From: UBA668 sp040081465
Lineage (GTDB): Bacteria > Actinomycetota > Acidimicrobiia > Acidimicrobiales > Ilumatobacteraceae
DNA length: 64,000 nt
Direction of reading: 5' to 3'
NCBI GenBank assembly: GCA_040081465.1
Contig: JBEBGL010000001.1
Span: 310,001 to 374,000 of the forward strand
Below are positions 32,300-41,723 of the stretch, piece after piece. A model generated the notes under the pieces. The model saw only the letters and a program-made list of their open reading frames with translations. It was not told the origin of the DNA and made no database searches. Position numbers and translations under genes: made by a program. The stretch's first letter is position 1. Each line of letters starts with the position of its first letter.

Positions 32300-34525
32300 T
32301 CAGCCCCCTTTACCCGGCACCAGGCGGTAGGCGTCATAGACCGAATCGATCTGTTTGGCCGCGCGCAGCAGGGACTCGAGATGTGACGGGTCGGCGAACT
32401 CGAATTCGAAGCGCATCTTGGCGACTCGGTCGGCACCAGTCTTGGTACTGCTCGACACGATGTTGACGTGCTGCTCGCTGAGCGACTTGGCGACGTCGCG
32501 CAGCAGACCTGGGCGATCGAAGGCAACTACCTCCACCGCGGCGCGGAACACTGCCGTCGACTGACCGCGATCCCATTCGACATCAAGCAGCCGGGTCGCC
32601 TGTTCGTTCATCAGGTCTTCGGCATTGGCGCAATCGCTGCGATGCACCGACACGCCGCGCCCGCGGGTAACGAAGCCGATGATGTCGTCACCAGGCACTG
32701 GCGTGCAGCAGCGCGACAGCCGAACCAGCACGTCGTCAAGACCCTCGACGTGCACGCCTGCTGCGTTGCGGGGCCGACGTGGCCCGCTCGTGCGATCGAA
32801 GTCGAGCACTGTCGCTGGCAACTGCTCGGCATCGTCGCCAGAGCGGAAGCTGCGCGCCACCTTCTGCGCGATCGAACGGGCGGCGACATGGCCTTCGCCG
32901 ATCGCGGCCAGCAGGTTGTCGAGGTCGGTGTACGACGCTGCCTCGATCTCCTTCACCAACGCATCGCTTGTCCAGATGCGCTGCGCGGGAAGGCGAACTC
33001 GTCTGAACTCCTTCGCCAATGTGTCGCGGCCGGTTTCGATCATGTCGTCACGGCGCTCACGCGAGAACCAATGCTTTATCTTGTTGCGCGCTCGTTGCGA
33101 CTGTACGAAAGTCAGCCAGTCGCGAGACGGCGCCGCAGTCTCCGTCTTGTTGGTGAAGATCTCACACGTGTCGCCACTCTTCATTGTGTGCTGCAGCGGA
33201 ACCAGTCGACCATTTACCTTGGCGCCCATGCACCGATGCCCGACCTCGGTGTGCACTGCATACGCAAAATCGACTGCGGTTGCACCGATCGGCAAGGTGA
33301 TGACGTTGCCCTTCGGAGTGAAGACGAATACCTCGTCTTGCTCGAGGTCGGTCTTCAGGTTCTCCATGAAGGCGGCCGGATCGCTTACGTCGGCCTGCCA
33401 GTCGATGATGCGGTTCAGCCAGTCGATGTCTGGAGTGGATGCGTCGTCCTTATACGCCCAGTGCGCAGCGACACCCCACTCGGCTCGCGCATGCATTTCC
33501 CGCGTACGGATCTGCATCTCGACGACTTTGCCACCAGGCCCGATGACGGTCGTGTGCAAGCTCTGGTAGAGGTTGAACTTGGGCATCGCGATGTAGTCCT
33601 TGAAGCGACCCACGACCGGCTTGTAGCGACCATGGATGCAGCCGAGCGCGCCGTAGCAGTCCTTCACGGAGTCGACGATGACGCGTACTGCGATGAGGTC
33701 GAAGATGGCGTCGAAGTCGCCGCCCTTCTGCACCATCTTCTCGTAGATGCTCCACAGGTGCTTACCGCGGCCCGTGATCTCGGCTTTGATTCCAAGCTCG
33801 TGCAACCGAGCCTGCAGTTCGGCGATTGCTTTCGCGAGATACGTCTCGCGCTCTGGCGACCTAGTCGCGACCAGGTGATCGAGTTCCGCGAAGCGTTTCG
33901 GATAAAGCGCCGCAAACGACAGGTCTTCGAGATGTTGTTTCAGCTCTTGGATGCCCAGGCGATGTGCCAGCGGTGCGTAGATCTCGAGCGTCTCGTGCGC
34001 GATTCGTTGCTGCTTCTCGATCGGCATCGCGGCGATGGTGCGCATGTTGTGTAGTCGGTCGGCGAGCTTGATGATTAGCACGCGCAGGTCGCGCGCCATC
34101 GCAACCAGCATCTTGCGCATGGTGGCCGCCTGCTGGGCTTCCTTCGAGTCGAACTGCAGTCGTTCGAGCTTGGTGACGCCATCGACAATCTGCGCGACTT
34201 CAGCACCGAAGCCAGTCTCTACGTCGGCGAGCGTGATCTCGGTGTCTTCGACTGCGTCGTGCAAGAGCGCGGCGGCGAGTGAAATGTCGTCGAGACCAAG
34301 GTCGGCAACGATGCGCGCCACCGCCAGCGGATGATTGATGTAACTCTCACCGCTGCTGCGATGCTGATGGCGGTGCGCTTCCTTCGCCATCGCGTAGGCG
34401 CGGTTGATCAACGCAACGGAACCCTTTGGGTGTCGGCGACGATACGCCGTCAGCAGCGGCGTTAGCTCTTCGGCCGCCGCGTTCTGCTGGCGGCGCCAAG
34501 GCAGAACACGGTCAACCGCTGCCAT
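32300..34525 (-). CDS. rel: Bifunctional (p)ppGpp synthetase/hydrolase Rel
   Basis: 741 residues, long RSH protein of the stringent response. In order: HD hydrolase domain (AALLHDAVEDTE near residue 90, and KLADRLHNMRTI), synthetase domain (YGALGCIHGRYKPVVGRFKD then YIAMPKFNLYQSLHTTVIGP and VEMQIRTREMHARAEWGVAA), TGS domain (FVFTPKGNVITLP), a zinc-finger/helical region with LSRCCTPVPGDDI, and a C-terminal ACT domain. Both catalytic centres look intact. ATG 34525 shares one base with the apt stop, the usual secDF-apt-rel order in actinobacteria. Confidence 0.95.
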   Translation of the reverse strand: MAAVDRVLPWRRQQNAAAEELTPLLTAYRRRHPKGSVALINRAYAMAKEAHRHQHRSSGESYINHPLAVARIVADLGLDDISLAAALLHDAVEDTEITLADVETGFGAEVAQIVDGVTKLERLQFDSKEAQQAATMRKMLVAMARDLRVLIIKLADRLHNMRTIAAMPIEKQQRIAHETLEIYAPLAHRLGIQELKQHLEDLSFAALYPKRFAELDHLVATRSPERETYLAKAIAELQARLHELGIKAEITGRGKHLWSIYEKMVQKGGDFDAIFDLIAVRVIVDSVKDCYGALGCIHGRYKPVVGRFKDYIAMPKFNLYQSLHTTVIGPGGKVVEMQIRTREMHARAEWGVAAHWAYKDDASTPDIDWLNRIIDWQADVSDPAAFMENLKTDLEQDEVFVFTPKGNVITLPIGATAVDFAYAVHTEVGHRCMGAKVNGRLVPLQHTMKSGDTCEIFTNKTETAAPSRDWLTFVQSQRARNKIKHWFSRERRDDMIETGRDTLAKEFRRVRLPAQRIWTSDALVKEIEAASYTDLDNLLAAIGEGHVAARSIAQKVARSFRSGDDAEQLPATVLDFDRTSGPRRPRNAAGVHVEGLDDVLVRLSRCCTPVPGDDIIGFVTRGRGVSVHRSDCANAEDLMNEQATRLLDVEWDRGQSTAVFRAAVEVVAFDRPGLLRDVAKSLSEQHVNIVSSSTKTGADRVAKMRFEFEFADPSHLESLLRAAKQIDSVYDAYRLVPGKGG

Positions 34526-35052
34526 CAGTAGATAGCCAGGCTCTCGACGAGGCGGCCGGCAAGGCGTTCACGGCCGCCGAGGTCGCCCAGCTCAAGAAGG
34601 AAGCCAAGGCCAACGACTTTGCCGCCGAGAGCCTCCACAAGTTTGCACGTCGCTAACGCAGTGCCACCCGTTGCGAGTACGTCGTCGATGACAAGGATGC
34701 GTTCGCCGGGGTGGATGGCGTCGCGATGAATCTCGAGCTTGTCGCGGCCGTACTCGAGTTGGTACTCCTCGCGCACAACAGCCCATGGCAACTTGCCCGC
34801 CTTGCGCACGGGGATGAAGCCGGCACCAATTCGATACGCAACCGGGGCAGCGATAATGAAGCCGCGGGCCTCCATACCCAGCACCCGATCGACTGGAATC
34901 TCTTCGAAACGATGCACCAGCTCGGTGATCGACTTCGAGAAGCCGTCGGCGTCGCCCAGCAGTGGCGTGATGTCGCGAAACATGACGCCCTTCTCGGGGA
35001 AGTCGGGAATGTCGCGAACGAGCCCCTTGATCCAGTGATCGCTCGGTGCCAT
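34525..35052 (-). CDS. apt: Adenine phosphoribosyltransferase
   Basis: 175 residues; salvages adenine to AMP. It has FPEKGVMFRDITPLLGD, VLGMEARGFIIAAPVA, FIPVRKAGKLPW and the PRPP-binding loop ILVIDDVLATGGTALA. ATG 35052 is chosen over TTG 35058 because TACCCT lies seven bases upstream, so apt-rel may have a separate promoter inside the secDF run. It lies 22 bases after secF. Confidence 0.93.
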   Translation of the reverse strand: MAPSDHWIKGLVRDIPDFPEKGVMFRDITPLLGDADGFSKSITELVHRFEEIPVDRVLGMEARGFIIAAPVAYRIGAGFIPVRKAGKLPWAVVREEYQLEYGRDKLEIHRDAIHPGERILVIDDVLATGGTALATCKLVEALGGKVVGLGFLLELGDLGGRERLAGRLVESLAIY

Positions 35053-35059
35053 GCCCAAC

Positions 35060-35065
35060 AGGGTA
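35060..35065 (-). promoter_or_regulatory. Putative -10 box (TACCCT) of apt-rel
   Basis: TACCCT seven bases before apt ATG 35052, predicting an internal leaderless transcript that would let rel be controlled apart from secDF. Confidence 0.45.
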
Positions 35066-35074
35066 CTGCCCGAA

Positions 35075-36274
35075 TTAGACGCGGCGCTTCTTCTTACGGG
35101 GCCGAGGCGTGTGCGTCAGCACGGATTCCGCCGTCGGTGCTGCGGTCGAAACCGGCGTATGGGCAGCCGGCGATGGCCGTCCGCGCGTCTCGCGACGACC
35201 GGACGGGGTGCCACCCAACACCAGGCGCTCGAGTTCATCGCCCTTCGCATGCTGCTGGCGCAGGCCGCGGAACCTGGGTTCGCGCTCCTTGGCAATTGCG
35301 ACCAAGGGCGCCGCCACGAAGATCGACGAGTACGACCCAGTGATGAGGCCGACCAGCAGCGCTAGGGCGAATTCGCGAAGCGTGACAGCTCCGAGAATGC
35401 CAGCACCGAGGACAAGCAACGACAGCACCGGCAGGACGGCGGCCAGACTGGTGTTGATCGATCGCATCAGTACTTGGTTCATCGAGATGTTCATGATGTC
35501 GCCGTACGGAATGCGTGATGCGAGATAGCGCCGCTGGTTCTCTTGCACCTTGTCGAACACAACGATGGTGTCGTACAACGAGAAGCCCAAGATGGTGAGG
35601 AACGCGACGACGGTCGCGGGTGTGAGCTGAAAACCGAGCAGCGAGTAGATGCCGACGCTCAACAAAACGTCGTGCAACATCGCACAAATCGCTGCCAGCG
35701 CCATCCGCCACTCGAGTCGCCACGCAATGAAACTGGCAACGAGCACGAAGAAGATAACCAGCGCGCGCAATGCCTTCTCGGTGATGCTCTTGCCCCATGT
35801 CGAGCTCGTCGAACTCGTACTGATGTCGTCGCTGCTGACACCAACTTCCTCGGCGAATGCATCCTGCACGGCCTGACGCACTGTGTCGGGCTGATCGCCG
35901 ACCTCGACCGAGACAGTGCGGCTACCCGTGTCGCGGTTGGTCTGCACCGTCACGCGAGCGTCATTACTGTCGAGGCCGTTCGCGTCGAGAACAGCGCGAG
36001 CCTCATCTTCAGTCATGTCGGCCGAAGGGACCTCCCACACGACTCCGCCCTTGAAGTCGAGGCTGAGGTTGAGACCATTGCCAATCAGCGATCCCGCGCT
36101 GACAAGCAACATCACCGCCGAGAGCCCAAGACCCCACCAGCGGCGGCCGTAGAAGTCGATGGCGGTCTCGCCGTGATACAGACGACCGAATGGTCCGCGC
36201 CGCGCGTGCGGCAACGGAGTAGACGACTCGGCCTCGAGTTCGGTGTCGTTCTCGGTGTCGATGAGCTCGGTCAC
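35075..36274 (-). CDS. secF: Protein-export membrane protein SecF
   Basis: 399 residues. An acidic N-terminal tail precedes TM1 (WWGLGLSAVMLLVSAGSLI), then the periplasmic domain with LSLDFKGGVVWEV, and five further TM segments including LTPATVVAFLTILGFSLYDT and the VFDKVQENQRR motif. A proline/arginine-rich tail ends RKKKRRV. With SecD and YajC it uses proton-motive force to help late Sec translocation. GTG 36274 overlaps the secD stop by four bases. Confidence 0.94.
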   Translation of the reverse strand: MTELIDTENDTELEAESSTPLPHARRGPFGRLYHGETAIDFYGRRWWGLGLSAVMLLVSAGSLIGNGLNLSLDFKGGVVWEVPSADMTEDEARAVLDANGLDSNDARVTVQTNRDTGSRTVSVEVGDQPDTVRQAVQDAFAEEVGVSSDDISTSSTSSTWGKSITEKALRALVIFFVLVASFIAWRLEWRMALAAICAMLHDVLLSVGIYSLLGFQLTPATVVAFLTILGFSLYDTIVVFDKVQENQRRYLASRIPYGDIMNISMNQVLMRSINTSLAAVLPVLSLLVLGAGILGAVTLREFALALLVGLITGSYSSIFVAAPLVAIAKEREPRFRGLRQQHAKGDELERLVLGGTPSGRRETRGRPSPAAHTPVSTAAPTAESVLTHTPRPRKKKRRV

Positions 36275-37827
36275 TTGCCCACCGCCGGCGACGTAACCGC
36301 TATACCCATCACCTTGCGACGCTCCATCCACTTAGTGCGCGCCAGCAGTAGCACCGTCGGGCGGGTGAAGAAGTAAGCGACGAAGAGGTCGAGCAAAGTT
36401 GAGAGGCCAAGGAAGAACGCGAAGCCACGAACGGCGCCGACCGTGAGATACCAAAGCACGAACGCACCGATCAGTGAAACGAGGTCGGCGATGACGATCG
36501 TTCGCCATGCGCCGGTAAAGCCGCGTTGTGCGCTGTTGCGCAATGTCTTGCCAGAGCGGACTTCGTCTTTCAGTCGTTCGAAGAAAACGACGTAGCTATC
36601 GATCGTGACACCGACCGACACGATGATGCCGGCGATACCCGACAACGACAGCGCGAGGCCTTGTGTCTTGGACAGCAGCGAAATCGTGCTCCACATCAGT
36701 GCGCCGGAGACCGTGACACCAACGACGACGATCACGCCGAGAAGTCGGTAGTAGAGCATCATGAAGATCAGCACGAGGCCGACGCCGACAAGGCCCGACA
36801 TCCACGCTGCGCGCAGCGAGTCCTTGCCAAGAGTCGGCGACACGTTCTCAACTGACTCCAACTGCAACTGCACAGGTAGTGCACCGGAGTTAAGTACCCG
36901 AGCGAGGTTTCGCGCATCACTTTCGCTGAAGTCGCCCGTGATCTCGACGCCCGACGTGAAGTTGGCTTGGTTCATCGTCGGTGCCGACTGAATCGTGCCG
37001 TCAAGCTCAATACCCAACTGCCCAGTCGGGCACGCCTCGGTGCGGTTGAAGCACTGGGCAGCGATTGCGTTCCACACATCGAGACCGGCCGAGCCATCGC
37101 GCAGATCAACCGTGACACCCCAGCCACCACTCAACACGCGCGCAGACGCTGTATCGCTGAACACTTCGCCCGTGCCCTGAGCCGGACCAACCTGGCAATA
37201 CACGGGGGCATCGCCCTTCAACGGAAGGAACTGCGACGACGTCGGGTCGCTCTGTTGCAGCGGAAAGCCGTGCTCGTCGAGCGGCACTGGAACAGTCGTC
37301 GTCGATGCACCAGATGTCGTAGAGGTAGTTGGGCCGGTAGTTGTCGTGGTGCTGTTGTCGGGGCTTGCCGGTCGTGCGGGACCACCCGCCAGCGTTGTGC
37401 TCGTTGCGCCGGAAGTCGTGGTCGCGCCTTCGACAGCTGTAGTCGTGGTCGACTCATCATCGGGTAGCGCCAGTTCTTGGCAACCGAGCACCGGACGTAG
37501 GTACACCTGACCGGTGATCTGCACGAGCTCTTCCGCTTGGCGTTGGTTCTTCACACCGGGAAGGTTGACGACGATCGTGTCGCCCTGGCGAAGGATCTCG
37601 GGTTCGGCAACACCAAGTGCGTCGACGCGCTCGCGCAGCTTCTCGACCGCCAGATCCATGCTCTCGTCGCTGAACTCGGTCCCCGGCTTAGCGCGTTGCG
37701 TTACCGAGATACCGCCCTGCAGATCGAGCCCAAGTGCTGGCTTCGTGTCGGTGGCAAGCATCGTCGCCAGCGACCCGTAGGCGACGACCATGATGCCGAC
37801 GAGGGAAAGGAGCAGCCTTCTGCGCAT
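36271..37827 (-). CDS. secD: Protein-export membrane protein SecD
   Basis: 518 residues. TM1 at the N-terminus is followed by LGLDLQGGISV, the periplasmic P1 region with DTIVVNLPGVKNQRQAEELV, FTSGVEITGDFSESDARNLA, and five C-terminal TM segments (GLALSLSGIAGIIVSVGVTI then DSYVVFFERLKDEVRSGK). About 55 residues near 124-180 are a Thr/Ser/Gly-rich insertion (for example TTTTAVEGATTTSGATSTTL) in the extracytoplasmic domain. Gene order yajC-secD-secF is standard; nine bases separate it from yajC. Confidence 0.94.
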   Translation of the reverse strand: MRRRLLLSLVGIMVVAYGSLATMLATDTKPALGLDLQGGISVTQRAKPGTEFSDESMDLAVEKLRERVDALGVAEPEILRQGDTIVVNLPGVKNQRQAEELVQITGQVYLRPVLGCQELALPDDESTTTTAVEGATTTSGATSTTLAGGPARPASPDNSTTTTTGPTTSTTSGASTTTVPVPLDEHGFPLQQSDPTSSQFLPLKGDAPVYCQVGPAQGTGEVFSDTASARVLSGGWGVTVDLRDGSAGLDVWNAIAAQCFNRTEACPTGQLGIELDGTIQSAPTMNQANFTSGVEITGDFSESDARNLARVLNSGALPVQLQLESVENVSPTLGKDSLRAAWMSGLVGVGLVLIFMMLYYRLLGVIVVVGVTVSGALMWSTISLLSKTQGLALSLSGIAGIIVSVGVTIDSYVVFFERLKDEVRSGKTLRNSAQRGFTGAWRTIVIADLVSLIGAFVLWYLTVGAVRGFAFFLGLSTLLDLFVAYFFTRPTVLLLARTKWMERRKVMGIAVTSPAVGK

Positions 37828-37835
37828 CGAGTGGG

Positions 37836-38258
37836 TCAGCCCGCGTTGTCGCGAGGGGCTTCAGCGTCGTCGTTGACAATGACGTCGCCAATCTTCGTGT
37901 GCCGCGACTTCTTGCCACCTGTTTCCTGCGTGTCGCTCGGAACCGCGGTGTCGCCAATTGCGGTGTCGACTTTGCGCTGGATTGCCTGGCGCGCGATACG
38001 AATTTGCACGTTGTCGTCGATCTCGAGCCACGCGACATCACCATCGAAGCCCGTTACGAATCCGTACACGCCAGACGTCGTCATGATCTCGTCGCCGACT
38101 TCGATCGCCTTCTGCAGCGCCAGCGCATCACGCTGGCGGCGCTTCTGCGGACGGATCAGCAGGAAGTACATCGCCAACGGGATGAGCATGAGGATGGCGA
38201 GCGACACGAAGCCGGAGCCTCCGGATTCCTCCGCGGCGAGAAGTGAGATCGAGTTCAT
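37836..38258 (-). CDS. yajC: Preprotein translocase subunit YajC
   Basis: 140 residues. One TM segment (GFVSLAILMLIPLAMYFLLI) is followed at once by RPQKRRQRDALALQKAIEVG, DEIMTTSGVYGFVTGFDGD and VQIRIARQAI, the YajC core. A longer acidic C-terminal tail ends DDAEAPRDNAG. It partners SecDF. It begins 64 bases after tgt. Confidence 0.93.
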   Translation of the reverse strand: MNSISLLAAEESGGSGFVSLAILMLIPLAMYFLLIRPQKRRQRDALALQKAIEVGDEIMTTSGVYGFVTGFDGDVAWLEIDDNVQIRIARQAIQRKVDTAIGDTAVPSDTQETGGKKSRHTKIGDVIVNDDAEAPRDNAG

Positions 38259-38281
38259 GGTGCAACCAACTGTTCAAGAAG

Positions 38282-38296
38282 CGAGGCGGACCCTCG
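38282..38296 (-). repeat. Weak hairpin between tgt and yajC
   Basis: CGAGG and CCTCG form a 5-bp stem around a 5-base loop, followed in the minus-strand RNA by CTTCTTG. It is too weak and T-poor for a confident terminator; it might reduce read-through from tgt into yajC. Confidence 0.25.
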
Positions 38297-38322
38297 TTGA
38301 CCGACCGGCAATCCTAGCCAGC

Positions 38323-39420
38323 TCAGCCCCAAATCGTCAGAACCTGGCGTCGCAGCTGATCGAAGGTGCCAGCTGTGATCGCAGCCCGCATTGCGCCCAT
38401 TAGCTGCAGCGTCCATGAGATGTTGTGCAGGCTCACGAGGCGCGAGGCAGTGGGTTCGCCGACCTGAAACAGGTGGCGGATGTAGCCACGGCTATGCCTG
38501 GCGCAGACCTCGCAGGCGCAAGTCGCGTCGAGCGGTTCGTCGGCGAGCGCGTACTGCGCGTTCTTGATGTGCAACTTGCCAGCTGACGTCAGGGCGGTGC
38601 CATGTCGGCCGATGCGGGTTTGCATGACGCAATCGAATTGATCAACACCGAGCGACACGGCTTCCACCAAGCTGGCCGGGTCGCCAACACCCATCAGGTA
38701 GCGCGGTCGATCGGTGGGAAGGCGCTCAATTGCAGCGGCTAGAGCGGGAAGCATCTCGACGCGCGTCTCGCCGACGCTGAGGCCGCCAATGCCGTACCCG
38801 TCGAAGCCGATCTCCACCGTGCGTTGCGCACTCTCTGCCCGCAGTGCAAGGTCGACACCACCCTGCACAATTCCGAATAGCGCTTGGTCAGCGCGTTGGT
38901 GCGCGGCCTTAGCGCGTGCAGCCCAGGACGCAGTGCGTTCGACTGCCTTGCGCACCACCTCGGGCGGCGACGGCAGCGGCGGACAAACGTCGAGCACCAT
39001 CTGGATGTCAGCACCGAGCAACTCTTGCGTGTGCACCGCAATCTCGGGAGTGAAGCGGTGCAGTGAGCCGTCGTACGTGCTCTTGAACGTGACACCATCG
39101 TCGTCGACTTTTGGTTCGAGCGAGAAGACCTGAAAGCCACCCGAGTCAGTGAGCGTGAGCCCCTTCCATCCGGCGAACTTTCCAAGTCCACCCAGCGCGG
39201 CGATGGTCTCGGCGCCGGGACGAAGCATTAGGTGGTACGTGTTGCCGAGCACGATCTCGGCACCGAGTCGTTCATAGTCCGAAGCACTCAAATACTTGAT
39301 GGCACCACGCGTCCCCACCGGCATAAAGCAGGGAGTGTTGTAGGTGCCGTTGGCCGTGTGCCCTACTCCGGCACGAGCGGCTTCCTCCTGCGCAGCGATT
39401 TCAAAACGGACTGCGTGCAT
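38323..39420 (-). CDS. tgt: tRNA-guanine transglycosylase
   Basis: 365 residues. It exchanges the wobble guanine of GUN tRNAs for preQ1 (or queuine). Seen: TPCFMPVGTRGAIKYLSASD, LGNTYHLMLRPGAETIAALG, DSGGFQVFSLE with the catalytic Asp, GIGGLSVGE, and the zinc site CACEVCARHSRGYIRHLF. It follows queA with no gap. The preQ1-making genes queC, D, E and F are not in this window. Confidence 0.95.
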   Translation of the reverse strand: MHAVRFEIAAQEEAARAGVGHTANGTYNTPCFMPVGTRGAIKYLSASDYERLGAEIVLGNTYHLMLRPGAETIAALGGLGKFAGWKGLTLTDSGGFQVFSLEPKVDDDGVTFKSTYDGSLHRFTPEIAVHTQELLGADIQMVLDVCPPLPSPPEVVRKAVERTASWAARAKAAHQRADQALFGIVQGGVDLALRAESAQRTVEIGFDGYGIGGLSVGETRVEMLPALAAAIERLPTDRPRYLMGVGDPASLVEAVSLGVDQFDCVMQTRIGRHGTALTSAGKLHIKNAQYALADEPLDATCACEVCARHSRGYIRHLFQVGEPTASRLVSLHNISWTLQLMGAMRAAITAGTFDQLRRQVLTIWG

Positions 39421-40431
39421 CTAGTTGAGGCTCCGGTCGAGCAGCATCGCGTCGCCAAAACTCAGCATGCGATAGTCGGCACGCAAGGCCTCGACGTACA
39501 GCGTTCGCCAACGCGGGCCAACGAACGCGTCGATCATCATCAGCAGAGTTGTGCGGGGCATATGGAAGTTCGTCATTAGAACGTCGACGACCCTCCAATC
39601 GTATGGGCGGTGAATGAAAAGGCGTGTGCGGCCCGTTCCGACTCCGAACGTTGCCGCGCTCTCCAGCGCGCGCACGCTGGTGGTGCCAACCGCGATGACT
39701 CGCTTCGCCGCGGCGCACTGTGCGAGGACCTCCGCAGACACGTTGTATCGCTCGCTGTGGATGAGGTGGTCACGGGGGTCCTCGGCAGTAACCGGCTTGA
39801 ACGTGTCGAGCCCCACCACAAGCTCCACCTTGACAACCTCGATGCCGCGCGCGCCGAGCGATTCGAGTAACTGTGGCGTGAAGTGCAGCCCCGCCGTTGG
39901 CGCGGCTGACGACGCTGGCTCGTTGGCGTACACCGTCTGGTAACGACCGGGCGTCTCGAGGCGGGCGCCGATGTACGGGGGCAACGGCATCTCGCCGTAC
40001 TGCTGCAACAGCGCAATCGGGTCGCCCTCGCCCAGCAACTCGACAGTCATCGTGTCGCCTGCCGCGCTGCGGCCAACCACACGCACCAATGATCGCTGGC
40101 CCGCGAACAACTCGTCGCCGTTCGACAACTTGCGCGCCGGTCGCACCATCGCGTCCCACGTGCGCCGCTCGGCATCGAGAGGTTCAAGCAGCAGCACCTC
40201 CGCTGCTCCCCCGGTCGCACGAGTCAGCCGCAAGCGCGCCGGGATTACCTTCGTGTCGTTGACGACCAATAGATCGCCGTCGCGCAGGAACTCGCCAATG
40301 TCGCGCACATGCCGATGCAGCGGTGCGGCGGAACCTTGGTCGACGAGCAACCGTGCCGCGTCACGCGGTTCGATCGGGTGTTGCGCGATTCGGTCGGCCG
40401 GCAGCTCGTAATCGAAGTCGGCCAGACGCAT
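39421..40431 (-). CDS. queA: S-adenosylmethionine:tRNA ribosyltransferase-isomerase
   Basis: 336 residues; adds the cyclopentene precursor to preQ1-tRNA using SAM. Motifs: DFDYELPADRIAQHPIEPRD, LLVVNDTKVIPARL, MPLPPYIGA, AAPTAGLHFTPQLLESL, and MTNFHMPRTTLLMMIDAF. It leads directly into tgt, so the two last enzymes of epoxyqueuosine formation are coexpressed. The ATG at 40431 follows the icd stop by 12 bases. Confidence 0.95.
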   Translation of the reverse strand: MRLADFDYELPADRIAQHPIEPRDAARLLVDQGSAAPLHRHVRDIGEFLRDGDLLVVNDTKVIPARLRLTRATGGAAEVLLLEPLDAERRTWDAMVRPARKLSNGDELFAGQRSLVRVVGRSAAGDTMTVELLGEGDPIALLQQYGEMPLPPYIGARLETPGRYQTVYANEPASSAAPTAGLHFTPQLLESLGARGIEVVKVELVVGLDTFKPVTAEDPRDHLIHSERYNVSAEVLAQCAAAKRVIAVGTTSVRALESAATFGVGTGRTRLFIHRPYDWRVVDVLMTNFHMPRTTLLMMIDAFVGPRWRTLYVEALRADYRMLSFGDAMLLDRSLN

Positions 40432-40443
40432 GTGTCTTTACTG

Positions 40444-41661
40444 CTAGCTCATGCGTGCTTGCAGGCGGTGATCGAGTGCGTCGAGGAAACCTTCTGTCGT
40501 CAGGTACGGCGCGTCCTTGGCGATGAGCACTGCGAGGTCCTTCGTCATTTCGCCCGCCTCGACCGCTTCAACACACACCTGCTCGAGTGCTTCCGCAAAC
40601 GCGACCACTTCCGGAGTCGCATCCATTTTGCCGCGATAGGTCAAGCCTTGCGTCCACGCGTAGATAGATGCGATGGGGTTCGTCGAGGTCTTGTTGCCCT
40701 TCTGGTGTTCGCGGTAGTGACGCGTCACGGTGCCGTGCGCAGCCTCGGCTTCGACGGTCTTGCCATCTGGCGTCATCAACACGCTCGTCATCAGGCCAAG
40801 AGAACCGAAGCCCTGTGCAACCGTGTCGCTCTGCACGTCGCCGTCGTAGTTCTTGCACGCCCACACATAGCCGCCCTCCCACTTCATCGCGCTGGCGACC
40901 ATGTCGTCGATCAGGCGGTGCTCGTAGGTCAGCCCGGCTGCGTCCATCTGAGTTTTGAACTCGGCCTCGTAGACCTCTTGGAAGATGTCCTTGAACTGTC
41001 CGTCGTACGCCTTGAGGATCGTGTTCTTCGTCGACAAGTACACCGGATAGTTGCGATTGAGGCCGTAGCGCAACGACGCGCGCGCAAAGTCGCGGATGCT
41101 GTCGTTGAAGTTGTACATGCCCATCACAACTCCGCCATCGGCCCCGAAGTCGGCGACAGTCATCTCGACCGGCGCGCTGCCATCGGCTGGTACATAGGTC
41201 ATCATGACCGTGCCGGCACCAGGCACCTTGTAGTCGGTGGCCTTGTACTGATCGCCGTGCGCGTGACGGCCAATGATGATCGGCTTCGTCCAACCGGGCA
41301 CCAATCGCGGAATGTTCGAGATCACGATCGGCTCACGGAAGATGACGCCGCCGAGGATGTTGCGAATCGTGCCGTTGGGGCTCTTCCACATCTTCTTCAG
41401 CCCGAACTCTTCGACGCGTGCTTCGTCGGGCGTGATGGTCGCGCACTTGACGGCTACGCCGTGCCGCTTGGTCGCGTTGGCCGAGTCGATGGTGACCTGG
41501 TCGTTGGTGGCATCGCGATGCTCGATGCCGAGGTCGTAGTAGTCGAGCTCGATGTCGAGGTACGGAAGGATCAGCTTGTCCTTGATGAACTGCCAGATGA
41601 TGCGAGTCATCTCGTCGCCGTCCATCTCAACAATCGGCGTCTTGACCTTGATCTTGTTCAT
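40444..41661 (-). CDS. icd: NADP-dependent isocitrate dehydrogenase
   Basis: 405 residues, of the homodimeric eukaryote-like subfamily: KTPIVEMDGDEMTRIIWQFI, KSPNGTIRNILGGVIFREPI, FDDMVA-type metal site LIDDMVASAMKWEGGYVWAC, and GTVTRHYREHQKGNKTSTNP for NADP. It makes 2-oxoglutarate and NADPH in the TCA cycle. ATG 41661 is chosen over TTG 41667; GGGAG stands about ten bases upstream. It is divergent from the acyl-CoA dehydrogenase gene across a region with an 11-bp direct repeat. Confidence 0.95.
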   Translation of the reverse strand: MNKIKVKTPIVEMDGDEMTRIIWQFIKDKLILPYLDIELDYYDLGIEHRDATNDQVTIDSANATKRHGVAVKCATITPDEARVEEFGLKKMWKSPNGTIRNILGGVIFREPIVISNIPRLVPGWTKPIIIGRHAHGDQYKATDYKVPGAGTVMMTYVPADGSAPVEMTVADFGADGGVVMGMYNFNDSIRDFARASLRYGLNRNYPVYLSTKNTILKAYDGQFKDIFQEVYEAEFKTQMDAAGLTYEHRLIDDMVASAMKWEGGYVWACKNYDGDVQSDTVAQGFGSLGLMTSVLMTPDGKTVEAEAAHGTVTRHYREHQKGNKTSTNPIASIYAWTQGLTYRGKMDATPEVVAFAEALEQVCVEAVEAGEMTKDLAVLIAKDAPYLTTEGFLDALDHRLQARMS

Positions 41662-41675
41662 CGACAAATGCTCCC

Positions 41676-41697
41676 GGACTTGTATCGGACTTGTATC
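41676..41697. repeat. 11-bp direct repeat in the icd divergent region
   Basis: GGACTTGTATC occurs twice head to tail (41676-41686 and 41687-41697). The 11-bp period is one DNA turn, as for an operator bound on one face of the helix. It overlaps the expected icd promoter zone, about 15-35 bases before its ATG. Confidence 0.6.
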
Positions 41698-41723
41698 AGG
41701 CTAGTTGGACGGCAACTGGCACA

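Noticed and set aside
32468..34054. Plus-strand open frame of about 530 codons
   Set aside because: Antisense shadow of rel, made open by codon bias.
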